Positions 36,738-45,448 are shown, counted from the first letter of the stretch. The stretch: DNA of 64,000 bases from Streptomyces lacrimifluminis (GCF_014646095.1 NZ_BMMU01000006.1:186001-250000); one strand, 5' to 3'. Numbers and translations: made by a program. The notes: generated from the sequence alone by a model not told the origin.

Positions 36738-37709
36738 ATGGCCGTCGAGCCATTCCCTGCCTGCCCGGAGAGCTCCGGAACAGGCGAACCCCGTCCCGTG
36801 ACCCGCATCCGCACGGACGACCTGGTGCGCACCGTGGTCGTCGCGAGACCCCTGGACGATGTCGTCCAGCTCGTCACCCTCCTGGAGCAGTCGCCCGACG
36901 GTGTGCCGACCGCGGCGACGGTCCTGCGCGTCGCGGCGGTGGCGCGCTCCGTCGAGGACGTCTCGCGCCTGGTGGATCTGCTGGGCCCGCCGGCGCACAG
37001 CGTCGACCGGATGGACGAGGCGATCCGGACAGCTGTCGAACAGCGGCCGGTGGCCGAGGTCGGCCGCCTGGTCGCGCTCCTGCACGCGGCCCCGCACTCC
37101 GCCCACGTGAAGGCCCAGGCGGTGCAGGCCGCCGCCACCAGCAGGCCCGTCGAGGACCTGGTGCAGTTGATCGGCCGCATCGACGATGACCGTGACCGTG
37201 ACCGTGACGCGGATCCCGTGATCGCGCACACCGCGCCGCGGGGCGAGGTGGCGGTGGCCGGAGCGGGTGCCGGGAGGCGCGACGTCCTGTGGCTCCGCCG
37301 GGTTGTCGCCGCCCTCGTCCTGCTCTGCGGCGCGGCGCACTTCCCGCTCGACCGGGTCGACGCGCCGAGGTACGGCCTGGCCGCGTCGCTCGGCGTCTCC
37401 GCGCTGTGTCTGCTGGGAGGTGCGGCGCTGTGGTTCAGCCGGTCGTCGGCCGTGGCCGCCGCGGCCCTGGTCGTGTCGGGCGCGCTGGCCGTCGCCCATC
37501 TGCCGGGCGCGCACATCGACGCGGAGGCACTCGCCTACGTACGGCAGGCGGGCGGAGCCGCTTCCCCGCTGCCCGCTCTGGCGGCCTGTGTCGCGACGCT
37601 CGCGGCGCTGACCGTACTGGCCGTGTCCCTCGCCCGCCGCCGACGTGGCACCGGTGCGCGCGACACCGTCCCCGACCCTGTCCTGAAGGTGAACTCCCTT
37701 CGTCTGTAG
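36738..37709 (+). CDS. Membrane protein with four ~33-residue helical repeats
   Basis: 323 residues, no family recognised. Residues ~28-150 hold four degenerate copies of an ~33-residue unit with the core R-P/S-V-E-D-V-x-x-L-V-x-L-L (ARPLDDVVQLVTLLEQSP, ARSVEDVSRLVDLLG, QRPVAEVGRLVALLHAAP, SRPVEDLVQLIGRI). An Asp/Arg run follows, encoded by tandem GACCGT hexamers. The C-terminal half contains four hydrophobic helices (VVAALVLLCGAAHFPL onward) and ends in a basic tail. The repeats suggest a cytoplasmic interaction surface; function unknown. Confidence 0.8.
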   Translation: MAVEPFPACPESSGTGEPRPVTRIRTDDLVRTVVVARPLDDVVQLVTLLEQSPDGVPTAATVLRVAAVARSVEDVSRLVDLLGPPAHSVDRMDEAIRTAVEQRPVAEVGRLVALLHAAPHSAHVKAQAVQAAATSRPVEDLVQLIGRIDDDRDRDRDADPVIAHTAPRGEVAVAGAGAGRRDVLWLRRVVAALVLLCGAAHFPLDRVDAPRYGLAASLGVSALCLLGGAALWFSRSSAVAAAALVVSGALAVAHLPGAHIDAEALAYVRQAGGAASPLPALAACVATLAALTVLAVSLARRRRGTGARDTVPDPVLKVNSLRL

Positions 37710-37724
37710 GGCGGTTCGGGTGAG

Positions 37725-37752
37725 GGGTGCCCGCTCTTCGGAGTGGGCACCC
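37725..37752 (+). terminator. Terminator hairpin with a UUCG tetraloop
   Basis: GGGTGCCC-GCTC-TTCG-GAGT-GGGCACCC: a 12-bp stem (one G-U pair) closed by the stable tetraloop TTCG, 16 bp after the membrane-protein stop. Confidence 0.8.
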
Positions 37753-37824
37753 AGCACCGCTGAATGTCGCGGGGGAGTCCGTTAGGGTCGTGTCCGAGCG
37801 GCTGGGACACGACCTGACGGAAGA

Positions 37825-38088
37825 ATGGGCACAGTGCGACTGCGAGTGGAGTTCACGACCGAGCCCTTCGATCTCGACGAGGCACCCGCGCACGCGCTGG
37901 TCGCCCGCGAGGTCATCGAGGCGGCCGAGCTGGACACGGTGGACGTAGGCCCGTTCGGCAACACCGCCGAGGGGCGCGCCGACGCGGTGCTCACCGCCCT
38001 GGACGCGCTGCTGCGCAGGACCCTGGAGGCCGGCGCGACCCGTGTCTCCCTCCAGGTCAACGTGATCGACGGGGACGGCGACCGGTGA
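37825..38088 (+). CDS. Small conserved-type hypothetical protein
   Basis: 87 residues (MGTVRLRVEFTTEPFDLDEAP ... VSLQVNVIDGDGDR), an alternating beta-alpha pattern suggesting a ferredoxin-like sandwich. It overlaps the following HTH gene by 4 bp, so they are translated together, and lies just upstream of the urate operon. No function can be assigned. Confidence 0.75.
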   Translation: MGTVRLRVEFTTEPFDLDEAPAHALVAREVIEAAELDTVDVGPFGNTAEGRADAVLTALDALLRRTLEAGATRVSLQVNVIDGDGDR

Positions 38089-38465
38089 CCGGCGCCGGGG
38101 ACGGGTCCGTCGCCGCCGCCTTTGTCGCGGCCGTGAAACCGCTGGTCGACGCCATGGGTGGCGAGCTGGTCGCGCCCGGCCTGGCAGGTCCCGATGATGT
38201 CGTGCTCGCCTGGGAGGGCGCCGACGTGGTCGCCGTACGCCTGCCCCAGCTCGCCGACTCGCTCGATCACATCCTGGCCGCCCTGGAGCGCGGACACGGC
38301 AAGCCGCTCGCCGAACTGGACCGCAAGGCCAAGCAGGAGATCGTACGGATACTCGAGGCCCGCGGCGCCTTCTCCGTGCGGCACGGGGTCGAGACCGTGG
38401 CGAGCGCCCTAGGGGTCAGCCGCTTCACGGTCTACAACTACCTGAACCGCGAGAAACAGGCCTGA
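38085..38465 (+). CDS. DauR/YheO-like helix-turn-helix protein
   Basis: 126 residues starting at the GTG of a GTGA overlap. The N-terminal ~75 residues look like a truncated PAS-like sensor region (GDGSVAAAFVAAVKPLVDAMGGELVAP). The C-terminal HTH is strong: LDRKAKQEIVRILEARGAF, then VETVASALGVSRFTVYNYLNRE. This matches the DauR-like HTH_22 type. Its position directly before the urate-degradation operon makes it a candidate local regulator, which is inference. Confidence 0.82.
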   Translation: MTGAGDGSVAAAFVAAVKPLVDAMGGELVAPGLAGPDDVVLAWEGADVVAVRLPQLADSLDHILAALERGHGKPLAELDRKAKQEIVRILEARGAFSVRHGVETVASALGVSRFTVYNYLNREKQA

Positions 38466-38521
38466 CGGGTCCCGGGTCCCGGGTGACGGATCCGGGGCGA
38501 CGGCACCGTAACCCGGAATTT

Positions 38522-38536
38522 TCAACAAAGTGTTGA
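38522..38536. promoter_or_regulatory. Palindrome TCAACA-AAG-TGTTGA upstream of the urate operon
   Basis: Perfect 6-3-6 inverted repeat in the 170-base gap before the OHCU decarboxylase gene. A TTGACG hexamer overlaps its right arm (from 38533), so it would sit at the -35 region of a promoter for the operon. Three CACGCAC repeats follow at ~38591-38617. Confidence 0.55.
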
Positions 38537-38637
38537 CGTCTTGTCGTCGGAAGGCGTTAGCTGTGGGCAACCAGCCCGGCGTGCTTTCCGCACGCACCAG
38601 CACGCACCCAGCACGCACAAGGCCACGGAGGTCTGCC

Positions 38638-39150
38638 GTGACGTCGAGTACGACCCCTGGCGGCCTCGCCCGGTTCAACGCCCTGGAGGAGTCCGCGGCC
38701 CGCGCCACCCTCCACGAGGCCTGCGCCTCGACGGCCTGGGGGCGGGACCTGCTCGCGAAGCGCCCGTACGCCACCGCCGAGGACCTGTACACGGCGAGCG
38801 ACACCGCGACGGCCGGGCTGACCGCCGACGACCTCGCCGAGGCGATGGCAGGGCACCCGCCGATCGGCCGCCCCAAGCCCGGGGACCCGACCTCCGCCCG
38901 CGAACAGCGCGGCATGGCCGGCGCCTCCGAGGAGCTGAAGGCGGAGATGCTCGAACTGAACCTCGCCTACCAGGAGCGGTTCGGGCATGTCTTCCTGATC
39001 TGTGCGACCGGCCGGACCGGCGAGCAGATGCGCGACGCGGTGCGGGAACGGATCGGGAACACGCCGGAGCGGGAGCGGGAGATCGTCCGCACCGAACTGG
39101 GGAAGATCAACCGCATCCGGCTCGGCAACCTCGTACAGGAAGAGCAGTGA
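38638..39150 (+). CDS. OHCU decarboxylase (2-oxo-4-hydroxy-4-carboxy-5-ureidoimidazoline decarboxylase)
   Basis: Third step of urate breakdown, giving S-allantoin; 170 residues. The catalytic His73 lies in AGHPPIGRP, with ASEELKAEMLELNLAYQERFGHVFLICATGR as family signature. The GTG start has CGGAGG upstream; the frame extends 36 codons further into noncoding sequence. It overlaps the HIU hydrolase gene by 4 bp. Confidence 0.95.
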   Translation: MTSSTTPGGLARFNALEESAARATLHEACASTAWGRDLLAKRPYATAEDLYTASDTATAGLTADDLAEAMAGHPPIGRPKPGDPTSAREQRGMAGASEELKAEMLELNLAYQERFGHVFLICATGRTGEQMRDAVRERIGNTPEREREIVRTELGKINRIRLGNLVQEEQ

Positions 39151-39596
39151 CAGACATGAGCACCGACGCCACCGAAACCGCCGACCCCACCGCCTTCGTC
39201 GCCTCCGTGTCCACGCACATCCTGGACACCAGCGTCGGCCGCCCCGCCGCGGGCGTCGCCGTCCGGCTCGCCGCGCGCAGCGGGCAGGGCGCCTACGGGC
39301 AAGGGGGAGCCTGGCGGGCGCTCGGCGGCGGCGCGACCGACGCCGACGGGCGGTGCAAGGACCTGCCGGCACTGCCGGAGGGCACGACCCACGTGCGGCT
39401 CGATTTCGAGGTCGAGCCGTACCTGGAGAAGAAACAGGCCGATGCGCAGCAGGACGCCCCCGCGAATCGGGACAGCGGTGCGGCGGGAGCGTTCTTCCCG
39501 GAGGTGGCGGTCACGTTCGCCGTCGTACCGGGCGAGCACTACCACGTACCGCTGCTGCTCAACCCGTTCGGCTACTCCGTATACCGAGGGAGCTAG
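39147..39596 (+). CDS. 5-hydroxyisourate hydrolase (transthyretin-like)
   Basis: Second step of urate breakdown. About 149 residues with the active-site segments STHILDTSVGRPA, an Arg in THVRLDFEVEPYL, HYHVPLLLNPFGYS, and the family's C-terminal tetrapeptide YRGS. The central loop (KKQADAQQDAPANRDSGAAG) is longer than usual. A GTG overlapping the upstream stop has GGAAG at good distance; the ATG at 39156 is the alternative. Confidence 0.95.
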   Translation: MTDMSTDATETADPTAFVASVSTHILDTSVGRPAAGVAVRLAARSGQGAYGQGGAWRALGGGATDADGRCKDLPALPEGTTHVRLDFEVEPYLEKKQADAQQDAPANRDSGAAGAFFPEVAVTFAVVPGEHYHVPLLLNPFGYSVYRGS

Positions 39597-39603
39597 CAGC
39601 ATC

Positions 39604-40524
39604 ATGACCGATTCAGCCGCCCAGGCCCGCCCCGTCTTTCTCGGGCAGAACCAGTACGGCAAGGCCGAGAACCGCGTCGTGCGCGTCACCCGCGACGGCG
39701 CCACCCACCACGTCAAGGATCTCAACGTCTCGGTGTCGCTCTCCGGCGACATGGACGAGGTCCACCTCTCCGGCTCGAACGCGAACGTCCTGCCGACGGA
39801 CACCACCAAGAACACGGTGTACGCCTTCGCCAAGGAGTACGGCATCGACTCCGCCGAGCAGTTCGGCGTCCATCTGGCACGGCACTTCGTGACCAGCCAG
39901 GAGCCGATTCAGAAGGCGCGCATCCGGATCGAGGAGTACTCCTGGGAGCGGATCGAGGCGGCGGGCGAGGGCGAGCACTCCTTCGCCCGGCAGGGCCAGG
40001 AGACCCGGCTGACCCAGATCACGTACGACGGTTCGTCGTGGGAGGTGGTCTCCGGGCTCAAGGACCTGGTCGTGATGAACACGACCGACTCCGAGTTCTG
40101 GGGCTACGTCAAGGACAAGTACACGACCCTCCCCGAGGCGTACGACCGCATCCTGGCGACCCAGGTGTCCGCGCGCTGGCGCTTCAACTGGTCCGACGAG
40201 GAACGGGAGATGCCGGACTGGGAGGAGTCCTACACGCAGACCCGGAAGGCTCTGCTGTCGGCCTTCGCGGAGACCTACTCGCTCTCCCTCCAGCAGACCC
40301 TCTTCCAGATGGGCGCGCGGATCATCGAGCAGCGCGAGGAGATCGACGAGGTGCGGTTCGCCCTCCCCAACAAGCACCACTTCCTGGTGGATCTGAAGCC
40401 GTTCGGGCTGAAGAACGACAATGAGGTGTACCTCGCCGCCGACCGTCCGTACGGCCTGATCGAGGGCACGATCCTGCGGGACGGCGCCGAGGCGCGCATC
40501 CCCGCCGACCTCACCAACCTCTGA
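39604..40524 (+). CDS. Urate oxidase (uricase)
   Basis: Cofactor-free uricase of 306 residues, first step from urate to 5-hydroxyisourate. Catalytic Lys20 (NQYGKAENRV), the Thr of PTDTTKNT (Thr65) and the His of NKHHFLVDLKPFGL are present, with the two tunnel-fold repeats. It lies 8 bp after the HIU hydrolase gene. The C-terminus shows no targeting tripeptide, as expected in bacteria. Confidence 0.97.
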   Translation: MTDSAAQARPVFLGQNQYGKAENRVVRVTRDGATHHVKDLNVSVSLSGDMDEVHLSGSNANVLPTDTTKNTVYAFAKEYGIDSAEQFGVHLARHFVTSQEPIQKARIRIEEYSWERIEAAGEGEHSFARQGQETRLTQITYDGSSWEVVSGLKDLVVMNTTDSEFWGYVKDKYTTLPEAYDRILATQVSARWRFNWSDEEREMPDWEESYTQTRKALLSAFAETYSLSLQQTLFQMGARIIEQREEIDEVRFALPNKHHFLVDLKPFGLKNDNEVYLAADRPYGLIEGTILRDGAEARIPADLTNL

Positions 40525-40555
40525 CGCGTACCCGGAAGTTAAGGACGAACGAACG

Positions 40556-41929
40556 ATGGTTCAACGCATCGTCATCGAGAACTGCGCGGTCGCGACCGTG
40601 GACGCCGCCGACACCGAGTACGCGTCCGGCCATGTGGTGATCGCCGGCAACCGCATCGAGTCGGTCGGCGCCGGAAAGGCCCCCGAGGGTCTGGCGGACG
40701 TGGTCCGGCGCATCGACGCGAGCGGGCATCTCGTCACCCCCGGACTGGTCAACACGCACCACCACTACTACCAGTGGATCACCCGGGGCCTGGCCACCGA
40801 CCACAACCTCTTCGACTGGCTGGTGGCGCTCTACCCGACGTGGGCGCGCATCGACGAGCCGATGGTGCGCGCGGCGGCGCAGGGGTCGCTGGCCATGATG
40901 GCCCGCGGCGGAGTCACGACCGCCATGGACCATCACTACGTCTTCCCGAAGGACTCCGGAGACCTGTCAGGGGCGATCATCGGCGCGGCCCGCGAGATGG
41001 GCGTCCGCTTCACCCTCGCCCGCGGCTCGATGGACCGCAGCGAGAAGGACGGCGGCCTGCCCCCGGACTTCGCCGTCGAGAGTCTGGAGGGCGCGCTGGC
41101 CGCCACCGAGGCCACGGTCGACGAGCACCACGACCCCTCCTTCGACGCCATGACCCAGGTCGCGGTCGCCCCCTGCTCACCGTTCTCCGTCTCGACCGAA
41201 CTGCTGCGCGAGGGCGCGGAGTTGGCGCGGCGCAAGGGCGTACGCCTGCACACGCACGGCTCTGAGACGGTCGAGGAGGAGCAGTTCTGCAAGGAACTGT
41301 TCGGCATGGGACCGACCGACTACTTCGAGTCCACGGGCTGGCTCGGCGAGGACGTGTGGATGGCGCACTGCGTCCACATGAACGACTCGGACATCGCCGC
41401 CTTCGCCCGGACGAAGACGGGTGTGGCCCACTGTCCGTCCTCCAACGCCCGGCTGGCGGCGGGCATCGCGCGCGTCCCCGACATGCTGGCGGCCGGCGTC
41501 CCGGTCGGCCTCGGCGTGGACGGCACCGCGTCCAACGAGTCCGGCGAACTCCACACCGAACTGCGCAACGCCCTCCTCATCAACCGCCTCGGCGCCCACC
41601 GCGAGGCCGCCCTGAACGCCCGTCAGGCGCTGCGCCTCGGGACGTACGGTGGTGCCCAGGTCCTGGGCCGGGCGAGGGAGACGGGGTCACTGGAGCCGGG
41701 CAAGCTCGCCGACCTGGTGCTGTGGAACCTGGACACCCTGGCCCACGCGTCGATCGCCGACCCGGTCACCGCTCTTGTCTTCGGCGCGGCGGCCCCGGTC
41801 ACCGCGTCCTTCGTGAACGGCGAACAGATCGTCGAGAACGGGCGGTTGCTGCACGTCGACGAGGACGAGATCGCCCGCTCGACGCGTGCGGCGGCCCGGC
41901 GACTGGCCGCCATCGCGGCGCGAGCCTGA
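40556..41929 (+). CDS. 8-oxoguanine deaminase / guanine-deaminase-like amidohydrolase
   Basis: Metal-dependent amidohydrolase of 457 residues. Metal ligands are visible as VNTHHHYYQW, the His of LHTHGSET and the Asp of LGVDGTASNESGE. ARGSMDRS and VAPCSPFSVS are typical of the atrazine/8-oxoguanine deaminase branch. It would feed (8-oxo)purines into the urate pathway. It ends the operon and is followed by a terminator. Confidence 0.9.
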   Translation: MVQRIVIENCAVATVDAADTEYASGHVVIAGNRIESVGAGKAPEGLADVVRRIDASGHLVTPGLVNTHHHYYQWITRGLATDHNLFDWLVALYPTWARIDEPMVRAAAQGSLAMMARGGVTTAMDHHYVFPKDSGDLSGAIIGAAREMGVRFTLARGSMDRSEKDGGLPPDFAVESLEGALAATEATVDEHHDPSFDAMTQVAVAPCSPFSVSTELLREGAELARRKGVRLHTHGSETVEEEQFCKELFGMGPTDYFESTGWLGEDVWMAHCVHMNDSDIAAFARTKTGVAHCPSSNARLAAGIARVPDMLAAGVPVGLGVDGTASNESGELHTELRNALLINRLGAHREAALNARQALRLGTYGGAQVLGRARETGSLEPGKLADLVLWNLDTLAHASIADPVTALVFGAAAPVTASFVNGEQIVENGRLLHVDEDEIARSTRAAARRLAAIAARA

Positions 41930-41975
41930 GATGCCCGGGACACCCGAAGCGCCTTGAACAGGGGCCCTGAAAGAC

Positions 41976-42007
41976 CTCCGGCCGAGGGGGACGGCCCTCG
42001 GCCGGAG
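41976..42007 (+). terminator. Terminator hairpin after the urate operon
   Basis: CTCCGGCCGAGGG / CCCTCGGCCGGAG, perfect 13-bp stem, 6-base loop, 46 bp after the deaminase stop. Confidence 0.8.
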
Positions 42008-42015
42008 TCCCGCCG

Positions 42016-42312
42016 TCACCACCGGCCGTGTCGGCCGGTCAGCCAAGACGCGTGGGCGGTGTCCACACGGCTGGTGTCCTCATGGGCCCTCTCCTGCCGC
42101 ATCGCCCACGCCCGGGCGTCGAGGAAGGCGTGCAGGTACGTCGTCCCGTCGTCCCGTCGCCGCAGTCGGCCGGGTTGGGCGCGTTCGCGCGGGCCCGTGC
42201 GCGGATCCCGCCGAAGGAGAGACTGTCCGTGCCGGGGCCGTGCATGACCATGCCGTGGCAGGAGGCAAACCGGCCAGTGTGCCGACGCCGTCCTTCTCGG
42301 CGAGGTCGCGGT
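42016..42312 (-). pseudogene. GH46 chitosanase remnant (C-terminal fragment with two frameshifts)
   Basis: Read across three frames the minus strand gives RDLAEKDGVGTL, then FASCHGMVMHGPGTDSLSFGG with IRARARANAPNPADCGDGTT, then YLHAFLDARAWAMRQERAHE and DTSRVDTAH. This is the C-terminal half of a GH46 chitosanase. The second frameshift is caused by an 8-bp tandem duplication (GGGACGAC twice, ~42144-42159); the first needs one lost base near 42270. The catalytic N-terminal lobe and the last ~30 residues are absent. No intact frame remains. Confidence 0.8.
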
Positions 42313-42321
42313 GAGTGCCGG

Positions 42322-42774
42322 TCAGAGCCCGAACAGTCGCGGTTCCGACGCCAGTGCCCGGAAGTACTCCTTCGGGTCCGGGACGAGCTTGCGCGCCTTG
42401 AGGTCCATCAGTCCGCCGACCGCCGTGAGCTCCGCCGCGACCGTGCCGTCGGCCTTGCGGATCGTCTGCCGGATACGGAAGGTCTTCCCCTCGCCCCAGA
42501 GGAATTCGCAGGTCACCTCGACCTCGTCGCCCGCGAGCAGCTCCCGCTGATAGCGGATGGTGGTCTCCAGAGCCACCGGACCCACCCCTTTCGCCAACAG
42601 CCCGGCCTGGCTGACGCCCGCCGCGTGGAGCAACGACCAGCGGGCGTGCTCCGCGTAGTTGACGTACACGCTCTGGTTGACGTGCCCTTGCGTATCGGTC
42701 TCGTACCCCCGCACGGTCACCGGGACGGAAAACGTTTCGGCCACGACTTCCCCTTCAAGACTGCTCGACTTCAT
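42322..42774 (-). CDS. Hotdog-fold acyl-CoA thioesterase
   Basis: 150 residues resembling 4-hydroxybenzoyl-CoA/YbgC-type thioesterases. The active region YETDTQGHVNQSVYVNYAEHARW carries the Asp and His-Val-Asn motif. RYQRELLAGDEVEV and FRIRQTIRKADGTVAAELTAVGGLMD complete the fold. The substrate acyl group is unknown. Its end lies against the chitosanase remnant. Confidence 0.9.
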   Translation of the reverse strand: MKSSSLEGEVVAETFSVPVTVRGYETDTQGHVNQSVYVNYAEHARWSLLHAAGVSQAGLLAKGVGPVALETTIRYQRELLAGDEVEVTCEFLWGEGKTFRIRQTIRKADGTVAAELTAVGGLMDLKARKLVPDPKEYFRALASEPRLFGL

Positions 42775-42875
42775 GGCTCATGACTTCACGGCGAGTGGTT
42801 CTGCGGCGAACAGGACAGGGGCCAGCGTACTGAGCGGTTGCTCACTGTCGTCAACCGCCTTCGTGGATCGGGCCG

Positions 42876-43523
42876 TTACGTCCGTCGGGGCGATGCCAGC
42901 AGATAGCGCGCGCCGGTACGCGGCTCGGTGTGCTCGCCGACCTGCCAGCCCGCCTTCTCCAGCGTGGCCGCGCAGGCCCGCAGCGCATCACCGTCGGGCT
43001 CCCGCACGGCGACGGCCTCCGGCTGCGGAGTCGCCCGCACCCGGTAGCCACCACCGGCACCGAACCCGTCCTCGGGCAGGTGGCCGGCCGCCTCCAGCGC
43101 CAACGCGGCGGCCTGCACCAGATGCGTACGCTCCCAGCCGCACGGACGGTCCATGGCCCCGTCCGTGTTGGTCATCCGGCGCAGCTCCAGCAGCCCCTGC
43201 CAGGCACTGTGCACCTCACGCGTCCGGGCGGGCCCGGCGGCCGGTATCTCCTCCTCGCCGCCCACCCGCGCGGCGAACACCCCGGCGGCCCCGGAAGCAG
43301 GGGTGGCCTCGGCGGGGGCAGGAGTGTCCGTGGGCCGGGCCTCCTCCCGGATCCGATGGCCCGTAGGCGTCAGGAAGTGGTCGTGCGGGGGCCGCGGGTG
43401 CCGGAAGGCGAGCCCTCGCTTGACCAGGGCGGCCAGCTGGAACTCCGTACCCCGCAGCCGTCCCGTGACAGGGTCGGCGGCGTCGATGACGCGTCGCTGG
43501 GCGGCGGTCGGCGGTCGGGTCAT
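42876..43523 (-). CDS. Hypothetical protein
   Basis: About 215 residues, not recognised. The N-terminal part looks like a short winged-helix-type segment (RRVIDAADPVTGRLRGTEFQLAALVKRGLA). An Ala/Pro-rich stretch follows, and the C-terminal half reads AWQGLLELRRMTNTDGAMDRPCGWERTHLVQAAALALEAAG with a final DGDALRACAATLEKAGW. GGAAGGAG 6 bases before the ATG supports the start. Confidence 0.7.
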   Translation of the reverse strand: MTRPPTAAQRRVIDAADPVTGRLRGTEFQLAALVKRGLAFRHPRPPHDHFLTPTGHRIREEARPTDTPAPAEATPASGAAGVFAARVGGEEEIPAAGPARTREVHSAWQGLLELRRMTNTDGAMDRPCGWERTHLVQAAALALEAAGHLPEDGFGAGGGYRVRATPQPEAVAVREPDGDALRACAATLEKAGWQVGEHTEPRTGARYLLASPRRT

Positions 43524-43609
43524 GGCGCACTCCTTCCCGGGCATCGGCTGATGCGGTCGGCGCCCGGTCGGTCGAGCGACCGGGCGCGATTCGACCCGTT
43601 CCTCGAAGA

Positions 43610-44161
43610 CTACGACCCGGGTCCGACATCGCGAGCCCAGCGCTCCAGCTCGGTGAACTCGCGCTCCCGAAGACCCTTGCGCGGGTCGATCCGCAGAAGC
43701 AGTGCCTGCCCGGCGTGGTGTTCGGCCACGTGGCGGACGTCGAGGTCGGTGATCATGTCGTCAACCCAGGCGAAGGGGCGCCCGGCGGCCCACTCCACCA
43801 CGCGTCGTGTCTTCCAGTTCAGCCCGTCGGGGTCCTCGGCGAACAGGTTGGTGAACTCGATGACCGGCAGGTCGGCAGGCAGCCCGATCACCGGGCCGAT
43901 CATCTTGTTCGCCCCGTGCATCCAGGCCGTGGCCCAGGCCCAGGCCAGGTCGTACGGCAGGGCGAGCAACCGGGCACCGTGCCCCGGGTGCAGCCTCAGC
44001 CGCAGTCCCCGGCGGCGCCTCCGGGAGCCCGGTTTCTGCTTGGCCGACCATTTCGCGGGGTGCACCCGGCAGGTCACGTACCCCCGGTGGCGCAGGAGCC
44101 GGGCGCGGAACGGGTTGAGGGGGCCGTCGACGTCCAGGAGCAGCAGCGGTCGGTCCGTCAT
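43610..44161 (-). CDS. HAD-superfamily-like protein
   Basis: 183 residues. The N-terminal LLLLDVDGPLNPF is the HAD motif I (nucleophile Asp and DxD-like pattern), and WVDDMITDLD near residue 137 could be motif IV. A very basic stretch (SRRRRRGLRLRLHPG) follows the first motif. PVIEFTNLFAEDPDGLNWKT is family-like. It resembles small HAD proteins sometimes linked to RNA repair; substrate unknown. Confidence 0.78.
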   Translation of the reverse strand: MTDRPLLLLDVDGPLNPFRARLLRHRGYVTCRVHPAKWSAKQKPGSRRRRRGLRLRLHPGHGARLLALPYDLAWAWATAWMHGANKMIGPVIGLPADLPVIEFTNLFAEDPDGLNWKTRRVVEWAAGRPFAWVDDMITDLDVRHVAEHHAGQALLLRIDPRKGLREREFTELERWARDVGPGS

Positions 44162-44209
44162 GGGGAGGGGTTACCCATGACGGACAGCGGCCGACCGCCC
44201 CGGCTGGTA

Positions 44210-45418
44210 CTACTGCCGATAACCGCTCAGGAACCGGCCGATCCGGCTGATCGCCACCTCCAGATCGTCCGCGTACGGGAGGGTGAGGATGCGGAAGTGG
44301 TCGGGGGAGGGCCAGTTGAAGCCCGTGCCCTGTACGACCTGGATCTTCTCCTGGAGGAGCAGGTCCAGGACGAACCTCTCGTCGTCGTGGATCCTGTGCA
44401 CGGCCGGGTCGAGGCGCGGGAACGCGTACAGCGCGCCCTTCGGCTTGACGCACGAGACGCCCGGGATCTCGTTGAGGCGTTCCCAGGCGCGGTCGCGCTG
44501 TTCGCGCAACCTGCCGCCGGGGGCGGTGAGTTCGTGGATGGACTGCCGGCCGCCGAGTGCTGCCTGGATGGCGTACTGCGCGGGCGCGTTGGGGCACAGG
44601 CGCATGGACGCCAGCATCGTCAGGCCTTCGAGGTAGCTGCGCGCGTGCTGCTTCGGGCCGGTCACCACCAGCCAGCCCGAGCGGAACCCGGCCACCCGGT
44701 ACGTCTTCGACAGGCCGCAGAAGGTCAGGACGACGAGGTCGGGGGCGAGCGCGGCGGCCGAGTGGTGCACCTCGTCGTCGTACAGGATCTGGTCGTAGAT
44801 CTCGTCGGCGAAGACCATCAGGCCGTGGCGGCGGGCCAGGTCGAGGATGCCCTCGATGATCTCCTTCGGATAGACCGCGCCGGTGGGGTTGTTGGGGTTG
44901 ATGACGACCACGGCCCTGGTGCGGTCGGTGATCTTCGCCGCCATGTCGTCCAGGTCCGGGTACCAGTCGGCCTGTTCGTCGCAGAGGTAGTGGACCGCCT
45001 TGCCGCCTGCGAGGGTCGTGACCGCTGTCCAGAGGGGGAAGTCCGGGGCGGGGATGAGGACTTCGTCGCCGTCCTCGACCAGTGCCTGGACCGCCATCGA
45101 GACCAGTTCCGAGACGCCGTTGCCGAGGAAGACGTCGTCGACGTCGACCTCCAGACCGCGTTCCTGGTAGCGCTGGGCGACGGCCCGGCGGGCGGAGAGG
45201 ATGCCGCGCGAGTCCGTGTAGCCGTGGGCCTGCGGCAGCATGCGGATCATGTCCTGGAGGATCTCCGGCGGTGCCTCGAAGCCGAAGAGCGCGGGGTTGC
45301 CGGTGTTGAGGCGCAGGACGCTGTGGCCCGCCTCCTCCAGTGCGTTGGCGTGCTCGATCACCGGTCCGCGGATCTCGTAACAGACCTCGCTGAGCTTGCT
45401 CGACTGCCGGAACTCCAT
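44210..45418 (-). CDS. Alanine-type aminotransferase (PLP fold type I)
   Basis: 402-residue aminotransferase resembling AlaA. RLNTGNPALFGFEAP, GYTDSRGILSARRAVAQRY, the cofactor-contacting VINPNNPTGAVY and DEIYDQILYD, and the Schiff-base Lys in FCGLSKTYRVAGFRSGW are present. It is divergent from an HxlR regulator whose likely operators lie 31-66 bp upstream. Most likely interconverts pyruvate/glutamate and alanine/2-oxoglutarate. Confidence 0.93.
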   Translation of the reverse strand: MEFRQSSKLSEVCYEIRGPVIEHANALEEAGHSVLRLNTGNPALFGFEAPPEILQDMIRMLPQAHGYTDSRGILSARRAVAQRYQERGLEVDVDDVFLGNGVSELVSMAVQALVEDGDEVLIPAPDFPLWTAVTTLAGGKAVHYLCDEQADWYPDLDDMAAKITDRTRAVVVINPNNPTGAVYPKEIIEGILDLARRHGLMVFADEIYDQILYDDEVHHSAAALAPDLVVLTFCGLSKTYRVAGFRSGWLVVTGPKQHARSYLEGLTMLASMRLCPNAPAQYAIQAALGGRQSIHELTAPGGRLREQRDRAWERLNEIPGVSCVKPKGALYAFPRLDPAVHRIHDDERFVLDLLLQEKIQVVQGTGFNWPSPDHFRILTLPYADDLEVAISRIGRFLSGYRQ

Positions 45419-45448
45419 GCGCTTACGCCCCTCCGGTTCGTGGTGATG

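Noticed and set aside
38581..38620. CACGCAC repeats as a small CRISPR-like or iteron array
   Set aside because: Only three 7-bp copies with uneven short spacing; no replication or cas genes nearby.
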